From: Thiohalocapsa sp.
GTDB lineage: Bacteria; Pseudomonadota; Gammaproteobacteria; Chromatiales; Chromatiaceae
Assembly (NCBI GenBank): GCA_028277725.1
Contig: JANQFX010000046.1
Coordinates: 42,251 to 106,250, forward strand
Length of the DNA: 64,000 nucleotides
Direction of reading: 5' to 3'
The notes under the pieces were generated by a model. The model ran no database searches. It saw nothing but the letters and a program-made list of their open reading frames with translations, and was not told where the DNA came from. The translations under genes were made by a program, and so were the position numbers. Below are positions 25,879-34,841 of this stretch, one piece after another (position 1 is the stretch's first letter; every line of letters begins with the position of its first letter).

Positions 25879-26385
25879 TTACATGGACATTTCCAAGTCC
25901 ATTTGAACGGCTTCGACGCCGGCCTTCGCGCACTCCTCGTCCGTCTCGCCGGCGGGCGCGCCGCTGACCCCGACGCCCCCGAGCAACGCGCCGCCGACAG
26001 TGATGGTCGCGCCGCCGGCGGACATCACCAGGAAGTCCTGTCGGCCGACGGCGGTGTCGGCGCGTGCCTCGAGCGCCGAGGTGTCGGCGTTGAAGTTCAC
26101 CGCCGTATAGGCCTTCTTATAGCTAATCGGCACCGTGATGGGCGCGGCGATGGTGTCGCGCAGCTGCGCCTGGATCACGCCGTCGCGGTCCACCACGGTC
26201 ACGCCGATCTGGATGCCCTTCTCCCGGCATGCAGCAACGGTTGCCTGCGCGACCTTCAGCGCGGTGTCCATGGACAGGCGCTTGACCTCGACGGTCATGG
26301 GGTCTTCGGCTAGGGCGTGGTTGGCGGCAAGACCCAATAGGGCGGCGGCGAGGGCGGTGGAACGCAGGCGGTTCGGGTGGCTCAT
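25879..26385 (-). CDS. Exported GlcG/HbpS (DUF336) family protein
   Basis: 168 aa with a signal peptide (LAAALLGLAANHALAED) and a GlcG/HbpS-type domain: LSMDTALKVAQATVAACREK, GVTVVDRDGVIQAQLRD, SYKKAYTAVNF and GGALLGGVGVSGAPAGETD. Members bind haem or haem degradation products, or accompany dehydratase operons; many are periplasmic and of unclear function. The start at 26385 is well supported by GGAGGAG 7-13 nt upstream. It lies 350 bp from ispG and 127 bp from glsA, all on the same strand. Confidence 0.85.
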   Translation of the reverse strand: MSHPNRLRSTALAAALLGLAANHALAEDPMTVEVKRLSMDTALKVAQATVAACREKGIQIGVTVVDRDGVIQAQLRDTIAAPITVPISYKKAYTAVNFNADTSALEARADTAVGRQDFLVMSAGGATITVGGALLGGVGVSGAPAGETDEECAKAGVEAVQMDLEMSM

Positions 26386-26737
26386 ACGGTGACTCCTCCG
26401 GATCCAGTGTTGTTGGGATGCTGATGCCCGCGCGGGATCGGGCCCATATCCGCGGTGCGTCAGTCTGGCAAACGTGGGCACGAATGTGCCTGGCCAAAGG
26501 GGGCAAAAGCCCAGCGCGACCGCGCGGGCTCGCCCCGGATGTGGCCCCGTCCGCGCCGGAGGTGCCGGTCGGCACCCAACGTCTGTCCTCCCTTACGACG
26601 ATGCCGGTGCACACACGCGCGCCATCGAGCGCGTTCGCGGCTCGATGTGGTGCGCTGCGATTGCGGATGCCAGCGACCCATTCGGAGCCTGGCTCGTCAG
26701 CGCCCAAACCACCGGCGTAGGGGTCGGTCGTGAACGC
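26386..26737. other. 352-bp intergenic region, no gene seen
   Basis: GC-rich spacer between the ends of ispG and the GlcG/HbpS-like gene. No open frame with family character, no clear terminator with a U tract and only a poor promoter-like pair (TTGCCA, 15 nt, GATATG on the minus strand) were noticed. Confidence 0.4.
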
Positions 26738-27973
<1,236 letters not shown>

Positions 27974-28031
27974 GTCGATATTGACCTGAAGTCTGGCGTT
28001 GCGCGCCGGCTGCTGTGCAGCGAGGCGCGGC

Positions 28032-28904
28032 TCAAGATGGTTGCGCCCGCTCGGATGGCAATGTCGCCCGCAGGCCCGTGGCGATGGCCACGTAGTCCGG
28101 GTGCCGCGGCGTCAGCAGCCCGTGGCGGATCAGGAAGTCGATGATGACGAGATTGCAGTTGAGCTTGAAGTCGTCGGTCTCGTCGATGATGCGCATCACG
28201 TCGAGCGCGGACAGCAGCTCGAAGGACTCGACCTCGTCGTCGTTGCACTTGGGCTGGACGTCCTCGGGCAGTTCGAGGTCGTAGCAGTAGATGGTATCTG
28301 GCTTGAGGCCGCGCTCGGAATCCCGGCAGTAGGACACGATGCCGACCGGGTGGGCGCGGTCGGCGATGTCCGCCGGCAGCGAGGCTTCTTCCCAGCACTC
28401 CTTGCGTAGGTTGTCCTCCAGCGAGATGCCCCAGGGCAGGCCGCCGGCCACCATGTGGTCGAGCTTACCGGGCTCCACCCGCCGATTGCCGGAGCGTCGG
28501 CCGACCCAAAGGTGCAGGCCGTCTGTCCTGCGCACGTAGCCGTTCAGGTGCTGGCCGAAGGCGCGTATGCCGAAGTAGGGCGCCACGGCGCGGTCCATCA
28601 GGAAGCGCGCCTCGCCGGCATCGGTGAGCACCGGATAGATCTCGCCGTGTCGATGGCTGATGAGATCGGCGCGGTCCAGCTGCTCGGCGATCTCGCCGAA
28701 CGCCTGGGTACGGGCGTCGAAGGTGTCGGGGGCGCCGCGCCAGTGCAGCGCATCGTCCGCATGCACGAAGTCTGCATGGATCGCGGCGAGTGTCTCGGCG
28801 AAAGAGCGCCGCACCCGCCCGAGCACCTCGCCGGCGATGACGAAGGGCTGAAAGGCCGTCGGGTTCCAGCGGTTGCACGCGGAAATGTGTCTTAGGAAGC
28901 TCAT
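28032..28904 (-). CDS. Nudix hydrolase with DUF4743 domain
   Basis: 290 aa. An N-terminal DUF4743 region (about 1-125) is followed by a Nudix fold (about 126-270). The Nudix box reads [20 protein letters not shown]: the KEcxEE core is kept, while the first conserved Glu and final Gly are replaced, as is usual in this subfamily, which resembles plant and yeast Nudix proteins acting on thiamine diphosphate analogues. Damaged-metabolite hydrolysis is therefore a possible role, inferred from the family. The yjbQ gene, sometimes linked to thiamine, lies only 6 bp upstream, so the two are probably one operon. Confidence 0.85.
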   Translation of the reverse strand: MSFLRHISACNRWNPTAFQPFVIAGEVLGRVRRSFAETLAAIHADFVHADDALHWRGAPDTFDARTQAFGEIAEQLDRADLISHRHGEIYPVLTDAGEARFLMDRAVAPYFGIRAFGQHLNGYVRRTDGLHLWVGRRSGNRRVEPGKLDHMVAGGLPWGISLEDNLRKECWEEASLPADIADRAHPVGIVSYCRDSERGLKPDTIYCYDLELPEDVQPKCNDDEVESFELLSALDVMRIIDETDDFKLNCNLVIIDFLIRHGLLTPRHPDYVAIATGLRATLPSERAQPS

Positions 28905-28910
28905 GGCGGT

Positions 28911-29321
28911 TTAGGTGGTGGCGCCGAGCACGGTGCAGCACACCCGGCGATCGCTGCGTGGCCCGTCGAATTCGCAGAAGAAGATGTTCTGCCACCTGGA
29001 CAGGCCGAGCCGGCCATCGACGATGGGGATGGACTCCGACGGGCCGACCAGACCGGCCTTGAGGTGCGCGTCGCCGTTGCCGTCCTGGGCATCATGACGC
29101 CATACGCCCTGGGGAATGAGCTGGCGCAGCAGCTCGACGACATCGCTCTGCACGCTGTCGTCCCAGTTCTCTTGGATCATGACGGCCGCCGTGGCGCCCT
29201 GGGCATAGACGTTGACCAATCCGTCGCGAACACCGCTGCGCGCGACGATGTCCGTCACCTGCGGGGTAATGTCCAGCAGGGTCTCGCGGGTGCGGGTGAC
29301 GAGGTTAATGGTATCGCGCAT
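28911..29321 (-). CDS. yjbQ: YjbQ/UPF0047 family protein
   Basis: 136 aa, standard length. Conserved blocks are ATAAVMIQEN, HDAQDGNGDAHLKAGLVG, SRWQNIFFCEFDGPR. E. coli YjbQ has weak thiamine-phosphate-synthase-like activity. The usual HTTA is changed to QGATAA here, so a conserved His of the family is missing at that point. It sits 69 bp downstream of mazG and 6 bp upstream of the Nudix gene. Confidence 0.9.
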   Translation of the reverse strand: MRDTINLVTRTRETLLDITPQVTDIVARSGVRDGLVNVYAQGATAAVMIQENWDDSVQSDVVELLRQLIPQGVWRHDAQDGNGDAHLKAGLVGPSESIPIVDGRLGLSRWQNIFFCEFDGPRSDRRVCCTVLGATT

Positions 29322-29390
29322 TGCGAAAGCTCGGAGTTCGGAGTTCGAAGGGTGGACTATGAGGCCGTTGCCCCGGCCGTGCCGATATGC

Positions 29391-30251
29391 TCAGCGCTCC
29401 TCGTGCTTCACGGTCTCCCAGAGGCGTTCCATGTCGTCGCGGTGTTCCGGGGCCGGTGCCTTGCCGGCGGCACCGAGGCAGACCTCGACGCGCATGAAGC
29501 GGCGCTCGAAGCGGTGGTTGGCGGCGCGCAGGGCCTGCTCTGCATCCACGCGCAGGTGGCGGGCCAGGTTCACGGCGCTGAACAACAGATCGCCGACCTC
29601 GTGCACGCGGTCCAGGGGGTCCGCATGGGCGCTGAAGGTCTCCTCGCACTCGGCGAGCTCCTCGCGCACCTTGTCGGCGACGCCGTCGAGGTTGTCCCAA
29701 TCGAAACCGACGCGGGCGGCACGCTTCTGGAGCTTCTCGGCCCGCACCAGGGCAGGTAGCGCCTGCGCGACCCCCTCCATGACGCTGGTGCGCAGGCGCT
29801 TGCCCTTGGCCTCCCTCTCGGCGGCCTTCATGGCCTCCCAGTTCTCGCGGACCTCCTGTTCGCTGGCCACCTCGGCGTCGCCGAAGACGTGTGGGTGGCG
29901 GCGGATCATCTTGCCGGTAATGGAAGCCACCACGTCGCCGAAGTCGAAGGCATCCCGTTCCTTGGCCATCCGCGAATAGATGGCCACCTGGAACAGCAGG
30001 TCGCCGAGCTCTTCGCAAAGCTCGGCCATGTCGTCGTTCTCGATGGCCTCGGCCACTTCGTAGGCCTCCTCCAGGGTGTAGGGGAGGATGGTGCGCGGGG
30101 TCTGTTCCAGGTCCCAGGGGCAGCCGTGTTCCGGGTCACGCAGCCGGGCGACCACGGTGAGTAGCGCCTCGATGGTGCGCGGGTCCATCCGGCGGGCATC
30201 GGGCGCCGGCGCTTCGCCGCCGGTGGGGTTGGCGTCTTGCGGATCGGTCAT
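29391..30251 (-). CDS. mazG: Nucleoside triphosphate pyrophosphohydrolase MazG
   Basis: 286 aa with two MazG domains. The first shows LRDPEHGCPWDLEQT and LEEAYEVAEAIENDD...LCEELGDLLFQV (the EExxE...ExxD metal sites), and RRHPHVFGD precedes the second repeat (WDNLDGVADKVREELAECEE, HEVGDLLFSAVNLAR). It removes aberrant NTPs and modulates (p)ppGpp in stress. It is the probable first gene of mazG-yjbQ-Nudix. The first ATG fits family length. Confidence 0.95.
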   Translation of the reverse strand: MTDPQDANPTGGEAPAPDARRMDPRTIEALLTVVARLRDPEHGCPWDLEQTPRTILPYTLEEAYEVAEAIENDDMAELCEELGDLLFQVAIYSRMAKERDAFDFGDVVASITGKMIRRHPHVFGDAEVASEQEVRENWEAMKAAEREAKGKRLRTSVMEGVAQALPALVRAEKLQKRAARVGFDWDNLDGVADKVREELAECEETFSAHADPLDRVHEVGDLLFSAVNLARHLRVDAEQALRAANHRFERRFMRVEVCLGAAGKAPAPEHRDDMERLWETVKHEER

Positions 30252-30476
30252 GGTCGAGCTGGCAATTGCTGGTTGGAGCCGGGAAGCGCCCGCGCGGGCG
30301 GGATGCGGGGCCGAACCCCGGCCGCAGAGGCCCGCATTATCACCGCTCGAGCGGGAGCCGTCAGGTTGTATTGATCGGGCCGCTGCAGCCGATCCCCAAC
30401 TGCGCCCGTGTTGACCTGTCTGATACGCCTAGCCTCACTGTGTGCCGAGCGAGGTCCGGATACCGAAGACGTCTTG

Positions 30477-30833
30477 CTAAGGCGTCACGAGCCCGCCTAA
30501 CAGCAGGCCGAGCAGCACGGCGGCAATGCCGCCCCATTTCCAGTAGGCGATGGGGATGCCGACCAGCTCGTCCGGCTTGGAGCTCGCCGGGTCGCGCAAC
30601 ACCTGCCACAGATGCGGCCCGGCCAGGAACCAGGGGATGAAGCCGAACATGACCGGGACCGCGACCCAGAACGGCAGCGGCTGGTTGATGTAGACCAGCA
30701 CCAACAGCCCGGGCCAGAGGATCAGATAACCGGCCGTGAGTTTCGCATCCAGGGTCTTGTCCCGCATCCGTGCGAAGGCGATGACGGCGCCCGCGGCCCA
30801 CAGGGTCGCCAAGGCGATGAGTACAAGGCGCAT
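30477..30833 (-). CDS. Small inner-membrane protein of unknown function
   Basis: 118 aa with about four hydrophobic segments (1-20, 32-48, 53-72, 97-116), including LTAGYLILWPGLLVLVYI and AVPVMFGFIPWFLAGPHLW. No family was recognised. It follows the lipoprotein gene upstream by 48 bp in the same direction, so they may be co-transcribed. The Trp/Pro pattern suggests a compact membrane protein. Confidence 0.6.
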   Translation of the reverse strand: MRLVLIALATLWAAGAVIAFARMRDKTLDAKLTAGYLILWPGLLVLVYINQPLPFWVAVPVMFGFIPWFLAGPHLWQVLRDPASSKPDELVGIPIAYWKWGGIAAVLLGLLLGGLVTP

Positions 30834-30881
30834 GGTAATCCCCTCAGCCCGCAGTGGCGTCCCGCAACGGACGGCCCGAGA

Positions 30882-31475
30882 TCATTCGAAGGTCACCTGC
30901 TCCAGGACTTCGACCGGTCGTTCCTGTTTGATCTTGCGCACGGTGATCAGCGGCGAGACGGCCACATCGACGAACTGGGCGCAGTCGCCGGGCTGTGCCG
31001 TGAACCGGTTCATATCGTCGCCGATGGCGCAGCGGCCGGGGTCGGTGATGCCGATGTAGTCGATCTCGTCGCAGCGGATCTGCATGAAGGTCGCTTCGCG
31101 GTACTGTTGCTCCGTGGGCTTCACCTGGGTGAAGTTGCGCGTGATCGCGTCGTACTCGACGTTGCCGCGGATGTAGGCCGTCATCCGGATGGACAGGTTG
31201 GTGACCCGGATATCCAAGTTATTGGTCAGGGTCATGCCCAGCATGCAGGCGTCGGGAAACTCCTTTCTCACGTGGAAGCTGAGTACCACGGCCTTGCGTC
31301 CGGTGTTGGTGACCACCTCGCTACGGGTGATCTTCGGCGCGTTGGGGTTGTCCGGCGGCTCGGTCTCAAGGCCAACGGCGCGCTTGAAACCATCGGTGGA
31401 GCATCCGCTCAGCCCAGCCACGGCAGCGGCCAGTAGCGCGACGGCGAAGATCGGCGGCTTGGACATAGACGACAC
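30882..31475 (-). CDS. Lipoprotein of unknown function
   Basis: 197 aa. A lipoprotein signal with LSGC lipobox (Cys25) is followed by a mature part rich in beta-strand-like sequence (RKAVVLSFHVRKEF, TNNLDIRVTNLSIRMTAYI) and five further cysteines. No family was recognised. A second in-frame Met at residue 4 is another start. It is upstream of the small membrane protein; together they may be an envelope operon. Confidence 0.65.
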   Translation of the reverse strand: MSSMSKPPIFAVALLAAAVAGLSGCSTDGFKRAVGLETEPPDNPNAPKITRSEVVTNTGRKAVVLSFHVRKEFPDACMLGMTLTNNLDIRVTNLSIRMTAYIRGNVEYDAITRNFTQVKPTEQQYREATFMQIRCDEIDYIGITDPGRCAIGDDMNRFTAQPGDCAQFVDVAVSPLITVRKIKQERPVEVLEQVTFE

Positions 31476-31617
31476 TCTTGGGATCAGCTCTGCGGGGGAC
31501 GGCTAGCGGGATCGCGACTAGCGCCTTCGGAGGGCTCCGCGACGCCACAGCGCGCATGGTAACCAAGGCCCCTGCCCATGGTCTATTCGCCAGCGGCGAC
31601 GGGCGGGACAAATGGAG

Positions 31618-32052
31618 CTAAGGGCCGGACGGGCGCCACGGGTCGCATACGGCCACCCCGGCCGCCTGGAAATCGGTTGTGTCCCTTGTGACCACGGTGA
31701 GCCCATGCCGCGTCGCGCTCGCGGCGATCAGCACGTCCGGATGGCTGAAGGTGTGGCCGCGCCTGCGCCCGGACTCGATGATGAGGCGCCACTGCAGCAA
31801 GGTGTCTTCGCACAGGGGCAGGATGCGGCCTTCGAACATGGGCCGCAGGCGATGGTCGAGCCAATGGGTCAGGGCGGCGCGTCGCTCGGCGTCGTCGAGC
31901 AGCTCGATGCCGTAGCGAATCTCGGCGAAGGTGACGGTGCTGACGTAGAGTTGGTGCAGCGGCTGGGCGGCGACGAAGTCGATCACCGCGGGCGCGGGCT
32001 GCTTGCGCCGCAGCTCGGACAGGACGTTGGTGTCCAGCAGCCAGCCGCTCAC
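31618..32052 (-). CDS. vapC: VapC-type PIN-domain toxin (RNase)
   Basis: 144 aa PIN domain. The four acidic metal-binding residues are present: D7 (LLDTNVLSE), E44 (TFAEIRYG), D106 (HPDVLIAASA) and D124 (VTRDTTDF). VapC toxins cleave RNA, often tRNA or rRNA, when freed from the antitoxin. The start codon overlaps the end of the upstream antitoxin gene by 4 bp (ATGA), typical of toxin-antitoxin operons. All catalytic residues are intact, so it is predicted to be functional. Confidence 0.9.
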   Translation of the reverse strand: MSGWLLDTNVLSELRRKQPAPAVIDFVAAQPLHQLYVSTVTFAEIRYGIELLDDAERRAALTHWLDHRLRPMFEGRILPLCEDTLLQWRLIIESGRRRGHTFSHPDVLIAASATRHGLTVVTRDTTDFQAAGVAVCDPWRPSGP

Positions 32053-32336
32053 AGCGCGATATCGCGCACCGGGCCACGGCTCTTCGCGTGCTCGAACGCG
32101 ACGTCGTCGAGGTCGGTCTCCGCAAGCAGCCGGACCAGGGCGTCGCCCATGGGCTCGCCGCGCAAGCGCCGGTAGTCCTCGGCGGAGAGGACCACGGCCT
32201 TTTCCTTGCCGTTGACGGTGACGTGCTGCGGGCCGGCCTCGCCGGCGAGCCGGACCAGCTCGCTGAAGCGGGCCTTGGCGTCCTGGAGCTTCCAGGGGCC
32301 GGGGGGCTCGGCTGTTTCGGAAGGGGCTTCACTCAT
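32049..32336 (-). CDS. vapB: Phd/YefM-type antitoxin, partner of the PIN toxin
   Basis: 95 aa from the ATG at 32336 (a TTG at 32348 is a second option). The Phd/YefM-like N-terminal DNA-binding part (WKLQDAKARFSELVRLA, HVTVNGKEKAVVLSAEDYRRL) is followed by a C-terminal toxin-binding tail. It neutralises VapC and should repress its own promoter. A perfect 7-bp inverted repeat overlaps the predicted transcription start just upstream. No good Shine-Dalgarno sequence is visible for either start. Confidence 0.88.
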   Translation of the reverse strand: MSEAPSETAEPPGPWKLQDAKARFSELVRLAGEAGPQHVTVNGKEKAVVLSAEDYRRLRGEPMGDALVRLLAETDLDDVAFEHAKSRGPVRDIAL

Positions 32337-32352
32337 GGTCGGAAACAAGGGT

Positions 32353-32369
32353 CTGGTCAGCTTGACCAG
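32353..32369. promoter_or_regulatory. Inverted-repeat operator of the vapBC operon
   Basis: CTGGTCA-GCT-TGACCAG is a perfect 7-bp dyad with a 3-nt spacer, overlapping the predicted +1 and just after the -10 box on the minus strand. It fits autoregulation by the antitoxin or toxin-antitoxin complex. Confidence 0.65.
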
Positions 32370-32398
32370 ATCCTAGTCCCTGCTTCCTACCTCCGCAA
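32370..32398 (-). promoter_or_regulatory. Sigma-70-type promoter of vapBC
   Basis: On the minus strand, TTGCGG (32393-32398), 17 nt, TAGGAT (32370-32375). Spacing is optimal and the operator palindrome follows directly, with the antitoxin ATG about 27 nt after the predicted start. Confidence 0.6.
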
Positions 32399-32539
32399 GC
32401 CCCATGGGGTTGAGGAGACGGCCGTCCTGACTGATGCTCCCGACCCCGCTTCGGCTGCCTGTCGCCGGTCGGCTGAAGCGCGCGAAACCTGCGGGCAAAG
32501 ACATTGATTGCATGGCGCTGGCGGCGCCGTCGCGTAGCA

Positions 32540-34090
32540 TCACCCCGGCGACTCGACCTCGAAGCCCACCACCGTGCGCTGCTCGCGGCTGAACTCGGCG
32601 CCGATGAGGTGGATCGGCCGGTCTTCGCCGCGGTACTTGTCCGCGTAGCCCTTGTCCTTGAGCTGCTGCAAGGCACGGCCCTCGGGCGCGAGTTCCACCA
32701 CCTTGAATTCGAACAGGTAGACCTGGCCGTTGAAGCGCAGCGCCATGTCGAGTCTGCCCGCGTTGCTGGAGTCCTCCGGGGTCAGGTCCAGGCCCAGCGA
32801 CGCAAAATAGGCGTAGAAGACGCTTGCGTAGTAGCCCTCGTACTCGGCAATGGGGTTATTGCGGGACCAGTCGTGGGGGATGCTGGCAAAGAAGGCCGTG
32901 AACAAGGCTTCCATGCCCGCGAAGTCATTGGCCAGCAACAGATCGTATAAGCGTGCGGTCTGCTCGCCGGTGGACGGATCATGCCCGCGCAGGGGCTCCA
33001 GCAGGGCGGCGTTGAGGCTGGCGAAGACCTCGCGGTTGGGGTAGCGCAGCCGATACTGGATCAGGGCGCCGAGTTGGCGGCTGGAGTCGATGGTGAGATA
33101 GCCGGTCTGAAACAGCAGCGCCTCGGTGGCGATGCGCTCCACATCGAAGCTCGAGAGCAGCGCCTCGCTGGCGATGGCCTGTCCGAGCTTTGGCACGAAC
33201 ACCTGCCGCTCGAGCAGCAGGTCCACCAGGAAGGTCGGCGTCGCGGTCTCGAACCACCAGGGGCGAAACTGGCGGGCGTCGAACAGCAACAGGGCGTCGA
33301 AGGGGTTGTAGACCGCCTCGCCGGTCCAGTTGTAGCCGTTGTACCAGTCGCGGACCTCGCCGCGGTCCAATCCCTCCAGCTCCGGCGCGAAGACCGTCTC
33401 CAGATCGGCCTCGGTGTAGCCGCAGATGGCCGAGTAGCGGGCATCGACGGTGATGTCTTTGAGGTTGTTCAGCCCTGAGAACAGGCTGACCTTGCTGAAT
33501 TTCGACACCCCGGTCAGGAACGCGAAGCGGATGTGCGCGTCGCTGTCCTTGATCACCGAGTAGAGGTTGCGCAGACCGTCGCGGATCTCGCGCGCGGACT
33601 CCGGGCGGGTCAGATTGTCCAGGATGGGCTTGTCGTATTCGTCCACCAGCACAACGACGCGCTCGCCGGAGCGCTCGTGGGCCTGACGGATCAATTGCCG
33701 AAAACGCCCCGAGAGCGTCGGCACCTCGGCAGCGAGGCCGTGATCGCGCTCTTTCTCCGTCAAGAGCTCGCCGATCTTCGCGGTCAGCTCCTCGGCGCTG
33801 CGCAGTAAGCCACCGCCGAAGCTGAGCCGAATCACCGGATACCGCCGCGACCAGTCCCACCGCCTATGCGCCTCAAGCCCCTCGAACAGCGCCTCGCTGC
33901 CTGAGAACAGCTCCGCCAGCGTGTCCAAGAACAGCGACTTGCCGAAACGTCGCGGACGCGACAGGAAGTAGAACTTTCCCTCGTTATCAAGGCGCAGCGC
34001 GAAGCCCGTCTTGTCGACGTAGTAGTAACCGCCCTCGCGGATCTCGCGGAAGGTCTGGATGCCGATGGGCAGCTTCTTGCGTTTGGGCAT
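32540..34090 (-). CDS. AAA-ATPase-like / PD-(D/E)XK nuclease superfamily protein (DUF1703 type)
   Basis: 516 aa. The N-terminal AAA-ATPase-like domain (KLPIGIQTFREIREGG, YYVDKT, FLSRPRRFGKSLFLDTL, with an RRFGKS P-loop-like motif near residue 50) is followed by VVLVDEYDKPILD (Walker B-like). The C-terminal PD-(D/E)XK nuclease domain shows GRLDMALRFNGQVYLFEFKV, with D, E and K of the active site. This large family is often multi-copy in Chromatiaceae and other anaerobes; its role (mobile, defence or regulatory) is unproven. Both domains look intact. It sits between a toxin-antitoxin module and the remains of another, in a region that appears to gather accessory genes. Confidence 0.85.
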   Translation of the reverse strand: MPKRKKLPIGIQTFREIREGGYYYVDKTGFALRLDNEGKFYFLSRPRRFGKSLFLDTLAELFSGSEALFEGLEAHRRWDWSRRYPVIRLSFGGGLLRSAEELTAKIGELLTEKERDHGLAAEVPTLSGRFRQLIRQAHERSGERVVVLVDEYDKPILDNLTRPESAREIRDGLRNLYSVIKDSDAHIRFAFLTGVSKFSKVSLFSGLNNLKDITVDARYSAICGYTEADLETVFAPELEGLDRGEVRDWYNGYNWTGEAVYNPFDALLLFDARQFRPWWFETATPTFLVDLLLERQVFVPKLGQAIASEALLSSFDVERIATEALLFQTGYLTIDSSRQLGALIQYRLRYPNREVFASLNAALLEPLRGHDPSTGEQTARLYDLLLANDFAGMEALFTAFFASIPHDWSRNNPIAEYEGYYASVFYAYFASLGLDLTPEDSSNAGRLDMALRFNGQVYLFEFKVVELAPEGRALQQLKDKGYADKYRGEDRPIHLIGAEFSREQRTVVGFEVESPG

Positions 34091-34295
34091 GGATGCGTCG
34101 GCGGCCTGTCCCGAGGATGCCCGGCAAGTCTAGCGCGTTACTGGCGCCGACGGCGGAACTGCCGACACTGAGCCGCCGGCGATCGGCAGCGGCGGTGGAG
34201 CCCATCGGTGCGGACGCCGGACGGGGTGCAAGCGCGCCGATGCTGGTCCAGAATCTTGTTATCGATTGATTCTCCCGGCCGGAGGCGACCATCTC

Positions 34296-34592
34296 GTGCG
34301 TCTCAACGACAGCGAGCGCCAAGCCATTGCGCAGGCCGCGCGCTGTGACGGTCAACTGCTTGCGCAGGTGGGGCAATGACTCAGGCTGATCCGCTCGCAA
34401 CCGCCGTCTGGGAAGGGGACCGGCACCTGGCCGTGCTGGCGCCAGATCCGCAACCAGCTCTCGCATGAGTACCCGGAACGCCCGGAGATCCGCTTCGCCG
34501 GATTGACGGCGGAGGTGGCGGCGGCCGACGAGCTGTCTCAGGCATATCAGGACTGGCGCCAGCGGCTTGCGACCAGGCAGGGGCCGGCCTAA
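34296..34592 (+). pseudogene. Decayed MNT nucleotidyltransferase-HEPN toxin-antitoxin remnant
   Basis: A GTG (34296) with GGAGG 10 nt upstream starts VRLNDSERQAIAQAARCDG, the typical N-terminus of MNT-type antitoxin nucleotidyltransferases, but the frame stops at 34377-34379 after 27 codons and the GS-x10-D-x-D catalytic part is absent. About 60 nt later another frame (34437-34592) reads WRQIRNQLSHEYPER and on to a stop, matching the C-terminal part of HEPN proteins with the RNxxxH motif (RNQLSH). So a large internal deletion appears to have joined the two genes' ends. Recognition is by motif memory only. Confidence 0.55.
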
Positions 34593-34698
34593 GGCTTCAA
34601 GCATTCCCTGTCCAGAGGGCGTGCGCCTGACGCAATGCTGGTAGACCTGCGCCGGAGTGACGCCAACTCGTCTTGCGCGCTACGAAGCCCGCCTCCGT

Positions 34699-34785
34699 GT
34701 CGGTTTCGGCGTCGCTTTCGGTATCGGAATCGATGTCGATGTCGATGTCGATCCCGACACCGATCCCGACACCGATCCCGATTGT
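34699..34785. repeat. Short simple-sequence tandem repeat
   Basis: Hexamer-like units TCGATG (three in a row) and 12-nt units ATCCCGACACCG (two and a half), preceded by degenerate TCGGTNTCGG units. Such six- and twelve-base repeats change length easily. They lie in non-coding DNA downstream of htpG. Confidence 0.75.
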
Positions 34786-34841
34786 TCGCCATACGTTGGC
34801 GCCGCTGTACTCGCCGCGTGAACAGTGCACGCGGCGCTCCC

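Larger units (their letters stand above)
34091..34841. other. 751-bp region without an intact gene between the PD-(D/E)XK gene and htpG
   Basis: It contains the fragments of an MNT-HEPN pair (34296-34592, plus strand) and a short simple-sequence repeat (about 34699-34785). The stretch 34091-34295 shows nothing recognisable. No intact promoter or terminator was identified for htpG's 3' end. Confidence 0.5.
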
